Source: Maribacter_C sp047345145
GTDB taxonomy: Bacteria; Bacteroidota; Bacteroidia; Flavobacteriales; Flavobacteriaceae
Assembly (NCBI RefSeq): GCF_047345145.1
Contig: NZ_JBLFER010000003.1
Span: 124,001-188,000, forward strand
Direction: 5' to 3'
Length of the DNA stretch: 64,000 nt
The notes under the pieces were generated by a model, which was given only the letters and a program-made list of their open reading frames with translations, had not been told where the DNA came from and made no database searches. This document shows positions 52,199 to 60,810 of the stretch, piece by piece; positions within the stretch are counted from its first letter, which is position 1; each line of letters begins with the position of its first letter. Position numbers and translations under genes: made by a program.

Positions 52199-53560
52199 AT
52201 GAAGTATGCAGAAAATATCCTTGAAACTATTGGCGATACCCCTTTGGTAAAACTAAATAAGCTTACCGCTGAACTGCCTTGTTTGGTGCTTGCGAAATAC
52301 GAAACTTTTAACCCTGGAAATTCGGTAAAAGATCGAATGGCGGTACAAATGATTGAAGATGCTGAAGAAGCAGGTATCCTAAAACCCGGCGGAACGATTA
52401 TCGAAGGTACCTCTGGCAATACAGGAATGGGTCTAGCTTTAGGTGCTGTGGTGAAAGGGTACAAGATGATCTGTGTAATCAGCGATAAGCAATCCAAAGA
52501 GAAGATTGATATTTTAAAAGCTGTGGGTAGTGAAGTATATGTTTGCCCTACAGATGTTGCTCCTGATGACCCCAGAAGTTATTATTCCACAGCAAAAAGA
52601 TTAGCAAAAGAGATTCCGAATTCTTGGTATGTAAACCAGTATGATAATCCGTCAAATTGCAAAGCGCATTTTAAAAGTACGGGACCAGAAATTTGGGAGC
52701 AAACGGATGGAAGAGTTACACACTTTGTAGTTGGTGTAGGCACAGGAGGAACAATTTCTGGAGTGGGCTCTTACCTTAAAATGAATAATCCCGATGTGAA
52801 AGTTTGGGGAATTGATACCTATGGTTCGGTTTTTAAAAAATATCACGAAACGGGTATTTTTGATGAAAATGAAATATACCCTTATATCACCGAGGGAATA
52901 GGTGAGGATATACTTCCAAAAAATGTAAACTTTAGTGTTATCGATGGTTTCACGAAAGTAACTGATAAAGATGCGGCCATTTATACACAACGCTTGGCTA
53001 AAGAAGAGGGTATGTTTTTGGGCAATTCTGCCGGTGCTGCGATAAAGGGGTTACTCCAATTAAAAGATCACTTTACCAAAGATGATGTAGTTGTCGTACT
53101 CTTTCATGATCATGGAAGCAGGTATGTTGGCAAAATGTTCAATGATGAATGGATGCGCAACCGTGGCTTTTTAGATGATGAGGTTACTAAAGCGATAGAT
53201 TTGATTAAGAATCATATTGATGAACCTCTAGTAACCGTTAAGACTGAAGAGTTGGTGATGCATGCCGTTGAGCGAATGAAGAATCACAATATATCGCAAA
53301 TTCCAGTTGAAGATATTGATGGTTTTGTTGGTTCAGTTGATGAAGCTATTCTCTTTCGAGCAATTATAGAAGATGCCGACGTAACTTCAAAACCAGTAAA
53401 GGAGGTTATGCAAGACCCTTTTCCCATTGTAGATAGAAATACGTCAATTGATCACGTAGCGAAATTAATCAATAAAGACGTTCAAGCTGTTTTACTAGAT
53501 TTAGGTGATGGTAGACATCATATTATTACTAAATATGATATTATTAGTGGGCTGCATTAA
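52199..53560 (+). CDS. cystathionine beta-synthase-like PLP enzyme with C-terminal CBS domains
   Basis: A 453-residue fold-type II PLP enzyme. NPGNSVKDR (PLP Lys44) and the phosphate/substrate loop GTSGNTGMG (72-76) mark the catalytic core; VGTGGTISGVG follows. A CBS-domain pair (about 335-453, MHAVERMKNHNISQIPVED, VDRNTSIDHVAKLIN) may bind nucleotides or SAM. No N-terminal heme region. It would make cystathionine from serine and homocysteine, or cysteine from O-acetylserine; the CBS domains favour the first. 55 bases after the permease. Confidence 0.92.
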   Translation: MKYAENILETIGDTPLVKLNKLTAELPCLVLAKYETFNPGNSVKDRMAVQMIEDAEEAGILKPGGTIIEGTSGNTGMGLALGAVVKGYKMICVISDKQSKEKIDILKAVGSEVYVCPTDVAPDDPRSYYSTAKRLAKEIPNSWYVNQYDNPSNCKAHFKSTGPEIWEQTDGRVTHFVVGVGTGGTISGVGSYLKMNNPDVKVWGIDTYGSVFKKYHETGIFDENEIYPYITEGIGEDILPKNVNFSVIDGFTKVTDKDAAIYTQRLAKEEGMFLGNSAGAAIKGLLQLKDHFTKDDVVVVLFHDHGSRYVGKMFNDEWMRNRGFLDDEVTKAIDLIKNHIDEPLVTVKTEELVMHAVERMKNHNISQIPVEDIDGFVGSVDEAILFRAIIEDADVTSKPVKEVMQDPFPIVDRNTSIDHVAKLINKDVQAVLLDLGDGRHHIITKYDIISGLH

Positions 53561-53615
53561 AATTCTAAAAAAAAGTAGTTATAATTAGTTTCATATCTTA
53601 GAAAAAAAATGCCTA

Positions 53616-55010
53616 ATGTTAAAAAAAAGAATCCCACAACTAGTGTCATTCGCTAGATACTTTCTTCTGTTATTATCTTTATTAATTGTTGCCTCATGTA
53701 GTAGCGATGACAATGCACCATCTGACCAACCTAACAGTGATGAGCCTGATGCAGTTGCTGAAGTCCCCCTTCCACGTTTTTTAGTAAATACGAATGGTGG
53801 TTTAATTGTCGATGAACCGAAAATCCCTGCAGATTTTACGATTATTGAGAACGAACAAACGCTATATTCTGGAAATATGGGCATTGAAATCAGAGGATCT
53901 TCCTCACAGCAATTTCCAAAAAAGTCATACGGATTTGAAACTTGGGATGCTGAAGGAAATGATATAGATACCTCTTTATTAGAAATGCCGGAAGAAGAAG
54001 ATTGGATTTTATATGCTCCCTATAGTGATAAGTCATTAATTCGAAACGTTTTGATTTATGACCTTGCAAGAGATATGGGCCTTTACGCTAGCCGAACCAA
54101 GTTTGTTGAATTAGAAATCAATGGGCAATACAATGGTCTTTATGTTTTCATGGAAAAGCTCAAACGTGATAGTGGGCGTATAGATATCAATAAGTTAAAG
54201 GAGGATGAAAATGAAGGTGAAGATCTTACCGGAGGATATATCATTAAAATTGATAAGAGTGATAGAGACGGATATACGGATCAAAATTCGTTTAATTCTA
54301 GATATGGTTCATCTATTGACGAAACGGGAAGCCCTATTCGTTTTTTATACGATTACCCGAAATACGATGATATTACCGAAGCACAAAAGACGTATATCTC
54401 TAGCTACATTACAGATTTTGAAGACGCTTTAGCCTCTGAAACTTTTACCGACCCCGATACGGGTTACGCATCATTTGTTGATGTCGATAGCTTTGTAGAT
54501 TTTTTCATATTGAATGAACTTTCTAACAATGTAGATGCCTTTCGCATTAGTACCTGGATGCATAAAGATAAAAACGAAAAGCTTAAAATGGGCCCCATTT
54601 GGGATTTCAATCTTGCTTTCGGAAATGCAGATTATTGTAGTGGTGGTGAAGCCAATGTATGGGCATACAAATATAATGAAAGGTGCCCCGATGATTTTTG
54701 GGCGGTTCCTTTTTGGTGGGATCGCTTGTTAGAAGACCCAGCTTTTGTAGCACGTTTGAAAGAACGGTGGAATGCCTTACGAGGAAGCACACTTTCAGAT
54801 GCCACTATTTTGGCCAAAGTAGACGATTATGTCAAAACCTTAAATGATGGAGCTGCCATAAGTTCAAATTTTACCAAATGGCCAGTTTTGGGTACCTATG
54901 TTTGGCCCAATAAATTTGTGGGTAGTACCTATAATGAAGAAACGGCTTATCTTATTCAATGGATTAAAGATAGAACCCTCTGGTTAGACAATTCAATTGG
55001 AGCACTTTAA
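53616..55010 (+). CDS. CotH-kinase-fold lipoprotein
   Basis: A 464-residue lipoprotein (signal ending LLIVASC, Cys28) with a CotH domain: IEIRGSSSQQFPKKSYGFET, LYAPYSDKSLIRNVL, VFMEKLKRDSGRIDINKL, and the metal/catalytic region KMGPIWDFNLAFGNADYC. CotH proteins are atypical kinases that phosphorylate spore-coat or surface proteins; in Bacteroidota the target is unknown. Six bases before the aldose epimerase gene. Confidence 0.9.
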   Translation: MLKKRIPQLVSFARYFLLLLSLLIVASCSSDDNAPSDQPNSDEPDAVAEVPLPRFLVNTNGGLIVDEPKIPADFTIIENEQTLYSGNMGIEIRGSSSQQFPKKSYGFETWDAEGNDIDTSLLEMPEEEDWILYAPYSDKSLIRNVLIYDLARDMGLYASRTKFVELEINGQYNGLYVFMEKLKRDSGRIDINKLKEDENEGEDLTGGYIIKIDKSDRDGYTDQNSFNSRYGSSIDETGSPIRFLYDYPKYDDITEAQKTYISSYITDFEDALASETFTDPDTGYASFVDVDSFVDFFILNELSNNVDAFRISTWMHKDKNEKLKMGPIWDFNLAFGNADYCSGGEANVWAYKYNERCPDDFWAVPFWWDRLLEDPAFVARLKERWNALRGSTLSDATILAKVDDYVKTLNDGAAISSNFTKWPVLGTYVWPNKFVGSTYNEETAYLIQWIKDRTLWLDNSIGAL

Positions 55011-55019
55011 TTTTGTTTG

Positions 55020-55796
55020 ATGATTTTAAAATTTGGCTCTCAAATATTAAGAGTTGATGCCGGCGAACTTGTCGGTTATCAAGTAAATGATCATGAGTAC
55101 ATTCACCAAAAAGGGAATCCTGGGTGGCGAAATTCAGATACAGAGATGTTTCCGATTATTGGTCCAACCGATGAAGTAGATTTTCAAGTGGAGACACCTA
55201 AGGGTATAGCTGTTCAAGATCAGCACGGTTTACTGAGAGAAATGGATTACGAATTAGTTTCTCAATCCGAAACTGAAGCTGTATTTCGAAAAAGTTATAA
55301 GGCAAGAACTCCAATAGCCAATTCAAAGTATCCTGAGAAGTCAAACAAACAGTTTTTGTATTGGACCTATGACTTTGAGTTTGAAAAAAAGTTCAAACTC
55401 AAAGAAGACGGACTCGAAATTTCCTTTACCGTTTCTGGGCAAAGAGATACACCTTTTATGCTGGGCTATCATCCGGCATTTAATTTAGTTACCAAAAATC
55501 CAATTATTATAGCGGAAGAACATAGTATTTCACTTTCTCAGATTATGGCCGTTGGTAGTAGAGCTTTTAAGGTGATTGGCTATGAAGAAGTGATATTAAA
55601 GGATAAAAACGAACTTCGGATTCGTACCGAAGGTTTTGGTAATTTTATGTTGTGGACGGAGGTCCCGAATATGATATGTATCGAACCGATAACTTTTTAT
55701 CCCTACGAAGTAGAGCAAAAAAGCCTGCATGAGGGATTTCAGTATCTGCATGATACTGCGAAAACCTTTAAAGTTTATATCTCTTTAAACGACTAG
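55020..55796 (+). CDS. aldose 1-epimerase-like protein (LacX type)
   Basis: A 258-residue galactose-mutarotase-fold protein. GNPGWRNSDTEMFPIIGPTD, QDQHGLLREMDYEL and FMLGYHPAFNL contain the conserved Arg/His positions of LacX-type aldose 1-epimerases. I use the ATG at 55020, just after a TTG at 55017. Close to the CotH gene and probably co-transcribed. The sugar is unknown. Confidence 0.88.
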   Translation: MILKFGSQILRVDAGELVGYQVNDHEYIHQKGNPGWRNSDTEMFPIIGPTDEVDFQVETPKGIAVQDQHGLLREMDYELVSQSETEAVFRKSYKARTPIANSKYPEKSNKQFLYWTYDFEFEKKFKLKEDGLEISFTVSGQRDTPFMLGYHPAFNLVTKNPIIIAEEHSISLSQIMAVGSRAFKVIGYEEVILKDKNELRIRTEGFGNFMLWTEVPNMICIEPITFYPYEVEQKSLHEGFQYLHDTAKTFKVYISLND

Positions 55797-55810
55797 AAGA
55801 TTTCCACCTT

Positions 55811-55849
55811 TACTGAAATTATCCCGCCTGTCGGCGGACAGGTTCAGTA
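55811..55849. repeat. GC-rich nested palindrome (intergenic repeat element)
   Basis: TACTGAA (55811-55817) and TTCAGTA (55843-55849) enclose CCTGTC-GGCG-GACAGG (55827-55842), a nearly self-complementary 39-base element. It differs in composition from the AT-rich surroundings and resembles the CTGTCCGCCGACAGG repeats of flavobacterial genomes. It could also act as a terminator for the epimerase transcript. Confidence 0.6.
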
Positions 55850-55860
55850 CAAATGCGGAA

Positions 55861-56514
55861 TTGAAATTAAAATTAATAGTAGTGAGACCTAAATTACAAG
55901 AACAGTACGGTTTTCTTTTTGAGAAGGCGCTTTTAGCTGAAATTGATGTTGCTGGTATTTATAAAAATATTCCTCAGGGTCAAACCTTAATGGATATTGG
56001 TGAACCCATTACCCATATGCCCCTCTTACTCGAAGGTGCTATTAAAATTTTAAGAGAAGATGATGAGGGCGATGAATTACTTCTTTATTTTTTGGAAAAG
56101 GGGGATACCTGCGCGATGACTTTCTCCTGTGGGATGGGAAAAACCAAAAGTGAAATACGGGCGGTCACCGAAAGCGATACAGAATTATTGATGATTCCCG
56201 CTCAAAAGATGGAAGTCTGGATGGCCAAATATCCCTCATGGCAGCAATTTATAGTAGATAGCTATCATACGCGCATGATGGAACTTTTGGAGACCGTTGA
56301 TACCTTAGCTTTTCTTCGGATGGATGAACGTGTTTTAAAACACCTACAAGACAAGGCAAAAGTGACGCACGATGATACTATTCATACGACACATCAAGAA
56401 ATCGCTTATGATTTGCATACCTCTCGAGTTGTTATCTCTCGATTGCTTAAAAAATTAGAGAAAGAAGGTAAAATAGAAATGCATCGCAATCATATTAAAG
56501 TTTTAAAACTTTAA
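55861..56514 (+). CDS. Crp/Fnr family transcriptional regulator with sensor cysteines
   Basis: A cAMP-receptor-like regulator, up to 217 residues. The N-terminal cupin contains GEPITHMPLLLEGAIKILRE and GDTCAMTFSCGMGKTKSEIR, with Cys84 and Cys90 (TTG numbering) in the loop where relatives sense thiols or redox. The C-terminal helix-turn-helix is THQEIAYDLHTSRVVISRLL. Start uncertain: TTG at 55861 or GTG at 55882; no ATG. The downstream genes for SulP and the MBL-rhodanese each carry a matching 5-N4-5 palindrome in their promoters, a likely operator (inference). Confidence 0.9.
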   Translation: MKLKLIVVRPKLQEQYGFLFEKALLAEIDVAGIYKNIPQGQTLMDIGEPITHMPLLLEGAIKILREDDEGDELLLYFLEKGDTCAMTFSCGMGKTKSEIRAVTESDTELLMIPAQKMEVWMAKYPSWQQFIVDSYHTRMMELLETVDTLAFLRMDERVLKHLQDKAKVTHDDTIHTTHQEIAYDLHTSRVVISRLLKKLEKEGKIEMHRNHIKVLKL

Positions 56515-56565
56515 ACCCAAAACCTTTCTTTGTAATTTTATCTACTTAAACTCAATTGACAAATA

Positions 56566-57156
56566 ATGAAAGTTCTTTTTAGCAGTATCCTAATTTTAGT
56601 GAGCCTCACTTGTAATGCACAGGAAATGACAAACGATTCTTTGCCCTATGCAAGTATACCCGAAGCTTTTGAAAACTATACTTCAGGTACAGTTGTGGCA
56701 CGAATGATTGACGGACTCGGCTTCCGTTACTATTGGGCTACGCATGGAATTACCGAAGACAATTTGAAATACGAACCTGGTAATGAAGGGCGTACGATTG
56801 ACCAAACACTGGATCATATTTATGGACTTTCTGCAGTAATTTTAAATGCGGCAAAGAAAATGCCCAATGACAGAACCACGCAACCTGTAAAGTTAGAAGG
56901 ACTTGAACGAAGACAGAAAACACTTGAAAATTTAAAAGAGGCGAGTACACTTTTTGCGTCGTCTACGGATTTGAATGAGCATCATATCATCTTTGAAACT
57001 AAAAATGGTACGGCGCAGTACCCCTTTTGGAATGGCATTAACGGGCCTATTGAAGATGCCATATGGCATGCGGGTCAAATTGTTGTAATGCGGCGTTCGG
57101 CGGGTAACCCTATAAACCCCAGAGTGAATGTTTTCTTAGGGAAATTGAATGAGTAA
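56566..57156 (+). CDS. exported DinB-like protein
   Basis: A 196-residue DinB-superfamily protein with an N-terminal signal peptide (SLTCNAQ). RYYWATHGITEDNLKYEPG, TIDQTLDHIYGLSAVIL and PIEDAIWHAGQIVVMRRSAG hold the three histidines of the metal site. Exported DinB proteins are uncommon compared with cytoplasmic ones; function unknown. Between the Crp/Fnr gene and sulP, 51 bases from the former. Confidence 0.85.
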   Translation: MKVLFSSILILVSLTCNAQEMTNDSLPYASIPEAFENYTSGTVVARMIDGLGFRYYWATHGITEDNLKYEPGNEGRTIDQTLDHIYGLSAVILNAAKKMPNDRTTQPVKLEGLERRQKTLENLKEASTLFASSTDLNEHHIIFETKNGTAQYPFWNGINGPIEDAIWHAGQIVVMRRSAGNPINPRVNVFLGKLNE

Positions 57157-57190
57157 GTTTAAGATTCACTCTTGTCTTCAAAACCCAAAC

Positions 57191-57204
57191 GTAACCCCAG
57201 TTAC
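57191..57204. promoter_or_regulatory. candidate Crp/Fnr operator upstream of sulP
   Basis: GTAAC-CCCA-GTTAC, a perfect 5-N4-5 palindrome with FNR-like spacing. It starts 35 bases before the sulP -7 element, near the class II activator position. Confidence 0.65.
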
Positions 57205-57225
57205 ACCAATTTCCACATTTAAGCG

Positions 57226-57233
57226 TAAATTTG
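57226..57233 (+). promoter_or_regulatory. putative sulP promoter, -7 element
   Basis: TAAATTTG, four bases before the sulP ATG. Transcription would begin at or beside the ATG, so the message may be leaderless. No TTTG at -33; the operator occupies the region just upstream. Confidence 0.55.
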
Positions 57234-57237
57234 ACCA

Positions 57238-58968
57238 ATGCAAAAATTCTTTCCATTTCTGCAATGGCTAGCCAATTACCAAAAAACCAATTTTAGTAAA
57301 GATTTGGTAGCGGGTCTTACCGTGGGAATTGTCTTGATTCCCCAAGGGATGGCCTATGCTATGATTGCCGGTTTGCCTCCCGTTTACGGACTCTATGCAT
57401 CTATTTTTCCTCTATTGGTATACATGTTTCTGGGTACTTCAAAAAATGTTGGTATTGGCCCAGTTGCGATGGATTCACTTTTGGTAGCCGCAGGGTTAGG
57501 TGCTTTGGCAATTACAGGATTGGAGAACTATATAGCCATGGCCATTTTCTTAGCTTTCATGGTTGGAGCAATTCAGCTGTTTTTGGGGATTAGTAGAATG
57601 GGTTTCTTGGTCAATTTTTTGTCCAAACCGGTAATTAGCGGTTTTACCTCTGCAGCAGCTTTGATAATAATTTTTAGCCAATTAAAACATCTTATTGGTG
57701 CTGATATTGAACGTAGCAGTAAGTTTCACCAGTTGATTATAAATGCCTTTGAAAGAATATCTGATACCAATCTTGCGGATTTTGCTATTGGCCTGATCGG
57801 AATTCTTATTATTGTCGGTGTAAAGAAATGGAGTAAAAAGATTCCGTCTATTCTGATCGTAGTTGTATTAGGAATTCTGGCGGTCTACTTCTTAGACCTA
57901 GAACGCTTCGGGGTTAAAATAGTTGGTGCTATTCCTACAGGGTTACCTAGTTTTCAAGTGCCAAATATTAGTTTGGAAAACGCGATTAGTATTTGGCCTA
58001 TAGCCTTGACTTTAGCCTTAGTAGGTTATTTAGAGGCTATATCAATAGGGAAAGCTTTAGAAGAAAAGGAGGGCAAAGAGACCATTGATGCGAATCAAGA
58101 ACTCGTGGCTTTAGGTACTTCAAATATCGTTGGATCTTTCTTTCAATCATATGGGGCTACTGCAAGTTTTTCGCGTTCGGCGATCAATTTAGAATCGGGA
58201 GTAAAAACGAATTTAGCAGCAGTTTTTGCGGTGATATTGGTAGTGCTTACACTATTATTTTTAACACCCTTGTTTTATTATTTGCCGAATGCAATTTTGG
58301 CAAGCATCATTATGGTTTCTGTATTTAGTTTGATCGACTTTAGTTATGCTCAGAACTTATGGAATAACCGAAAAGATGAGTTTTTTGTTTTAATGCTAAC
58401 ATTTTTAGTTACTTTGTTTGTGGGTATTCCGCAGGGTATTCTTCTCGGGGTTTTATTCGCCTTGTTACTTATGGTATATCGAACTTCGAATCCTCATTTT
58501 GCGGTTCTTAGTAATATTTCAGGCTCGGAGTATTATAAAAATATAAAGCGTTTTGGCGATGAGATAGTCGACCGAGATGATTTGTTGATTGTTCGGTTCG
58601 ATGCTCAATTGTATTTTGGCAATGCAGGATTTTTCAAGAGAGAATTGTTTAAAGAAATTGATAAAAAAGGAAGTTCTTTAAGGGGAGTTATTCTAAATGC
58701 AGAGGCGATTAATTACATCGACAGTTCCGCCGCTCAAATGCTGATCAAAGTAATCAAAGAATTACATTATCGAAATTTACACTTTTCAGTAGCGGGTGCC
58801 ATTGGTCCAACGCGTGATATTATTTTTAGTAGTGGAATTATCAAAGAGCTACAAAAGGAACATCTGTTTGTGAAAACTAAGGATGCAGTGGCACATTTTG
58901 ACAAACCAGGTTGTCTTTCTGATTTACAAGGCAAGGTTGCCTATCAAAATCGAACAAATGGTAACTAA
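57238..58968 (+). CDS. SulP family anion permease
   Basis: A 576-residue SLC26/SulP transporter: about 10-14 membrane helices with the signature VGIVLIPQGMAYAMIAGLPP, VYGLYASIFP and FFQSYGATASFSRSAIN, and a C-terminal STAS domain (about 440-555, FDAQLYFGNAGFFKREL, INYIDSSAAQMLIK). Substrates in the family include sulfate, bicarbonate and dicarboxylates. Association with an MBL-rhodanese under a shared palindrome favours a sulfur oxyanion here. Full length. Confidence 0.93.
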   Translation: MQKFFPFLQWLANYQKTNFSKDLVAGLTVGIVLIPQGMAYAMIAGLPPVYGLYASIFPLLVYMFLGTSKNVGIGPVAMDSLLVAAGLGALAITGLENYIAMAIFLAFMVGAIQLFLGISRMGFLVNFLSKPVISGFTSAAALIIIFSQLKHLIGADIERSSKFHQLIINAFERISDTNLADFAIGLIGILIIVGVKKWSKKIPSILIVVVLGILAVYFLDLERFGVKIVGAIPTGLPSFQVPNISLENAISIWPIALTLALVGYLEAISIGKALEEKEGKETIDANQELVALGTSNIVGSFFQSYGATASFSRSAINLESGVKTNLAAVFAVILVVLTLLFLTPLFYYLPNAILASIIMVSVFSLIDFSYAQNLWNNRKDEFFVLMLTFLVTLFVGIPQGILLGVLFALLLMVYRTSNPHFAVLSNISGSEYYKNIKRFGDEIVDRDDLLIVRFDAQLYFGNAGFFKRELFKEIDKKGSSLRGVILNAEAINYIDSSAAQMLIKVIKELHYRNLHFSVAGAIGPTRDIIFSSGIIKELQKEHLFVKTKDAVAHFDKPGCLSDLQGKVAYQNRTNGN

Positions 58969-58974
58969 GGTTAC
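58961..58974. promoter_or_regulatory. candidate Crp/Fnr operator upstream of the MBL-rhodanese gene
   Basis: GTAAC-TAAG-GTTAC, with the same half-sites and spacer length as the site before sulP. It starts 36 bases before the -7 element TAATTTTG and overlaps the sulP stop codon. An overlapping ACTAAG-GTTA-CTTAGT palindrome is also present (58964-58979). Confidence 0.65.
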
Positions 58975-58996
58975 TTAGTGTGAATACAATAAGTAT

Positions 58997-59004
58997 TAAT
59001 TTTG
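58997..59004 (+). promoter_or_regulatory. putative promoter of the MBL-rhodanese gene, -7 element
   Basis: TAATTTTG matches TAnnTTTG, 20 bases before the ATG. There is no TTTG at -33, consistent with activator dependence. Confidence 0.55.
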
Positions 59005-59023
59005 TAGTAGTAAAGATGGAGTT

Positions 59024-60433
59024 ATGAATATAGAACAAATATATACCGGATGCCTTGCCCAAGGAGCTTACTATATCGAAAGTGATGGTGAAATTGCTAT
59101 AATAGACCCCTTACGAGAGGTGCAACCTTATTTAGACCGTGCTGAACGTGACAATGCAAAAATCAAATACATATTTGAAACACATTTTCATGCTGATTTC
59201 GTTAGCGGGCATGTTACGCTTTCAAAACAAAGTGGAGCACCAATAGTCTTCGGGCCAAATGCGAATCCATCATTCGAAACTATCATTGCGAAAGATGAGC
59301 AAGAATTTAAAATAGGGAAATTGACTATCATAGTTTTGCATACGCCTGGGCATACCATGGAAAGTACTACCTATCTTCTAAGAGATGAAAATGGAAAAGA
59401 TCATGCTATTTTCTCTGGAGATACATTGTTCCTAGGAGATGTGGGAAGACCTGATCTTGCACAGAAAGCGGCAGATATGACACAAGAAGATTTAGCGGGT
59501 ATTTTATTTGATAGCCTTCGTACTAAAATTATGCCTTTAGCAGACGATATTATTGTTTATCCCGCTCATGGCGCTGGTTCGGCTTGTGGAAAGAATATGA
59601 TGAAAGAAACTGTAGACACTCTTGGTAATCAAAAGAAGATGAATTATGCACTAAGGGCAGATATGACCAAACAAGAGTTTGTCAAAGAAGTAACTGACGG
59701 GCTTTTACCTCCGCCGAAATATTTTCCACTTAATGTGAAGATGAATAAAGAAGGTTACGAAGATATTGCCGATGTACTCCATAGGGGTAGTACAGCACTC
59801 TCTCCAACTGAGTTTGAAATAGCAGCCAATGAATCAGGGGCTTTAGTCCTAGATGTGCGTCATCAACACGATTTTGTGAAGGGGCATATTCCTCGTTCTA
59901 TTTTTATTGGTTTAAATGGAGATTTTGCTCCTTGGGTTGGGGCTCTTATAGCGGATGTCAAGCAACCAATTTTATTGGTAACACCCGAAGGAAAAGAAGA
60001 AGAAACGATTACACGTTTGTCAAGAGTAGGCTTTGATGGAACTATTGGATATCTAAAAGGAGGTTTTGAAGCATGGACTATTGCAGGAAAAGAATCTGAT
60101 GGCATTACTTCATTATCTGCTGAAGAAGTGACTCCCAAGATTAATGCTAAAGAAATTCCAGTGTTTGACGTTCGAAAAGAAGGTGAGTATCAGTCAGAAT
60201 ATGTTATCGATGCAAATCATACACCTTTAAGTATGCTAAATGATCATTTGGCGAAGTTTCCAAAAGACAAAACCTTTTATCTGCATTGCGCAGGAGGGTA
60301 TCGATCGGTTATTGCAGCGTCTATTCTTAAAAGTAGAGGCTATCATAATTTGATTGATATTGCTGGCGGATTTGGTGCATTGAAAAAGGCTGGTGCTGAA
60401 GTTACTGATTGGGTTTGTCCATCTACATTGTAA
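59024..60433 (+). CDS. MBL-fold persulfide-dioxygenase-like protein fused to two rhodanese domains
   Basis: A 469-residue protein. The metallo-beta-lactamase domain (1 to about 250) has THFHADFVSGH (His54, His56, Asp58, His63), HTPGHTMESTTYLL and YPAHGAGSACGKN, as in ETHE1/persulfide dioxygenases. The first rhodanese (about 270-365, LDVRHQHDFVKGHIP) lacks a Cys in its active loop (LVTPEGKEEE). The second (about 378-469, FDVRKEGEYQSE) has the active loop LHCAGGYRS, Cys near residue 422. Likely oxidises or transfers persulfide sulfur. Follows sulP. Confidence 0.92.
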   Translation: MNIEQIYTGCLAQGAYYIESDGEIAIIDPLREVQPYLDRAERDNAKIKYIFETHFHADFVSGHVTLSKQSGAPIVFGPNANPSFETIIAKDEQEFKIGKLTIIVLHTPGHTMESTTYLLRDENGKDHAIFSGDTLFLGDVGRPDLAQKAADMTQEDLAGILFDSLRTKIMPLADDIIVYPAHGAGSACGKNMMKETVDTLGNQKKMNYALRADMTKQEFVKEVTDGLLPPPKYFPLNVKMNKEGYEDIADVLHRGSTALSPTEFEIAANESGALVLDVRHQHDFVKGHIPRSIFIGLNGDFAPWVGALIADVKQPILLVTPEGKEEETITRLSRVGFDGTIGYLKGGFEAWTIAGKESDGITSLSAEEVTPKINAKEIPVFDVRKEGEYQSEYVIDANHTPLSMLNDHLAKFPKDKTFYLHCAGGYRSVIAASILKSRGYHNLIDIAGGFGALKKAGAEVTDWVCPSTL

Positions 60434-60438
60434 TAAAA

Positions 60439-60464
60439 TACAGTAATGTGGGTGAATTACTGTA
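60439..60464. other. hairpin after the MBL-rhodanese gene
   Basis: TACAGTAAT (60439-60447) and ATTACTGTA (60456-60464), perfect 9-bp arms with an 8-base loop. No T-tract follows, so it is at best a weak terminator. The remaining bases up to 60627 hold no gene I can support. Confidence 0.55.
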
Positions 60465-60627
60465 CTATACTGAACTACAAATATTAAAATAAATACCTTT
60501 TTAATTATGCATAATACGGTTAAATGGGATTTTTTATGCCAAAAATGCAAACGTTAAAGAAAACTTAAATTTTAATAGTTTTTCATTTCGCAAAAGCCTA
60601 TATTTAATAAGAATTACTTTACGCTCA

Positions 60628-60810
60628 ATGATTAAAAATTTTATTAAGCGCATAGGACCAATGAATTGTCTGATGCTTCTGATAGTCCTTTCGATTATCG
60701 TTTTTTCAGAATATATGTTTCTAAGCGGAAAAAAGTTAGATGCAATTTTTGTTGCATTTTGGGCCCCCACCATACTAGGTTTCATGAACTACCTAAAGTA
60801 TAAGAAGTAA
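60628..60810 (+). CDS. small membrane protein, 60 residues
   Basis: A short protein with two hydrophobic helices: CLMLLIVLSIIVFSEYMFL and LDAIFVAFWAPTILGFMNYL, with a basic N-terminus (IKNFIKRIG) and C-terminus (KYKK). I do not recognise it. Its stop overlaps the start of a 31-codon ORF (TAATG), which suggests a coupled pair of membrane mini-proteins. Confidence 0.65.
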   Translation: MIKNFIKRIGPMNCLMLLIVLSIIVFSEYMFLSGKKLDAIFVAFWAPTILGFMNYLKYKK

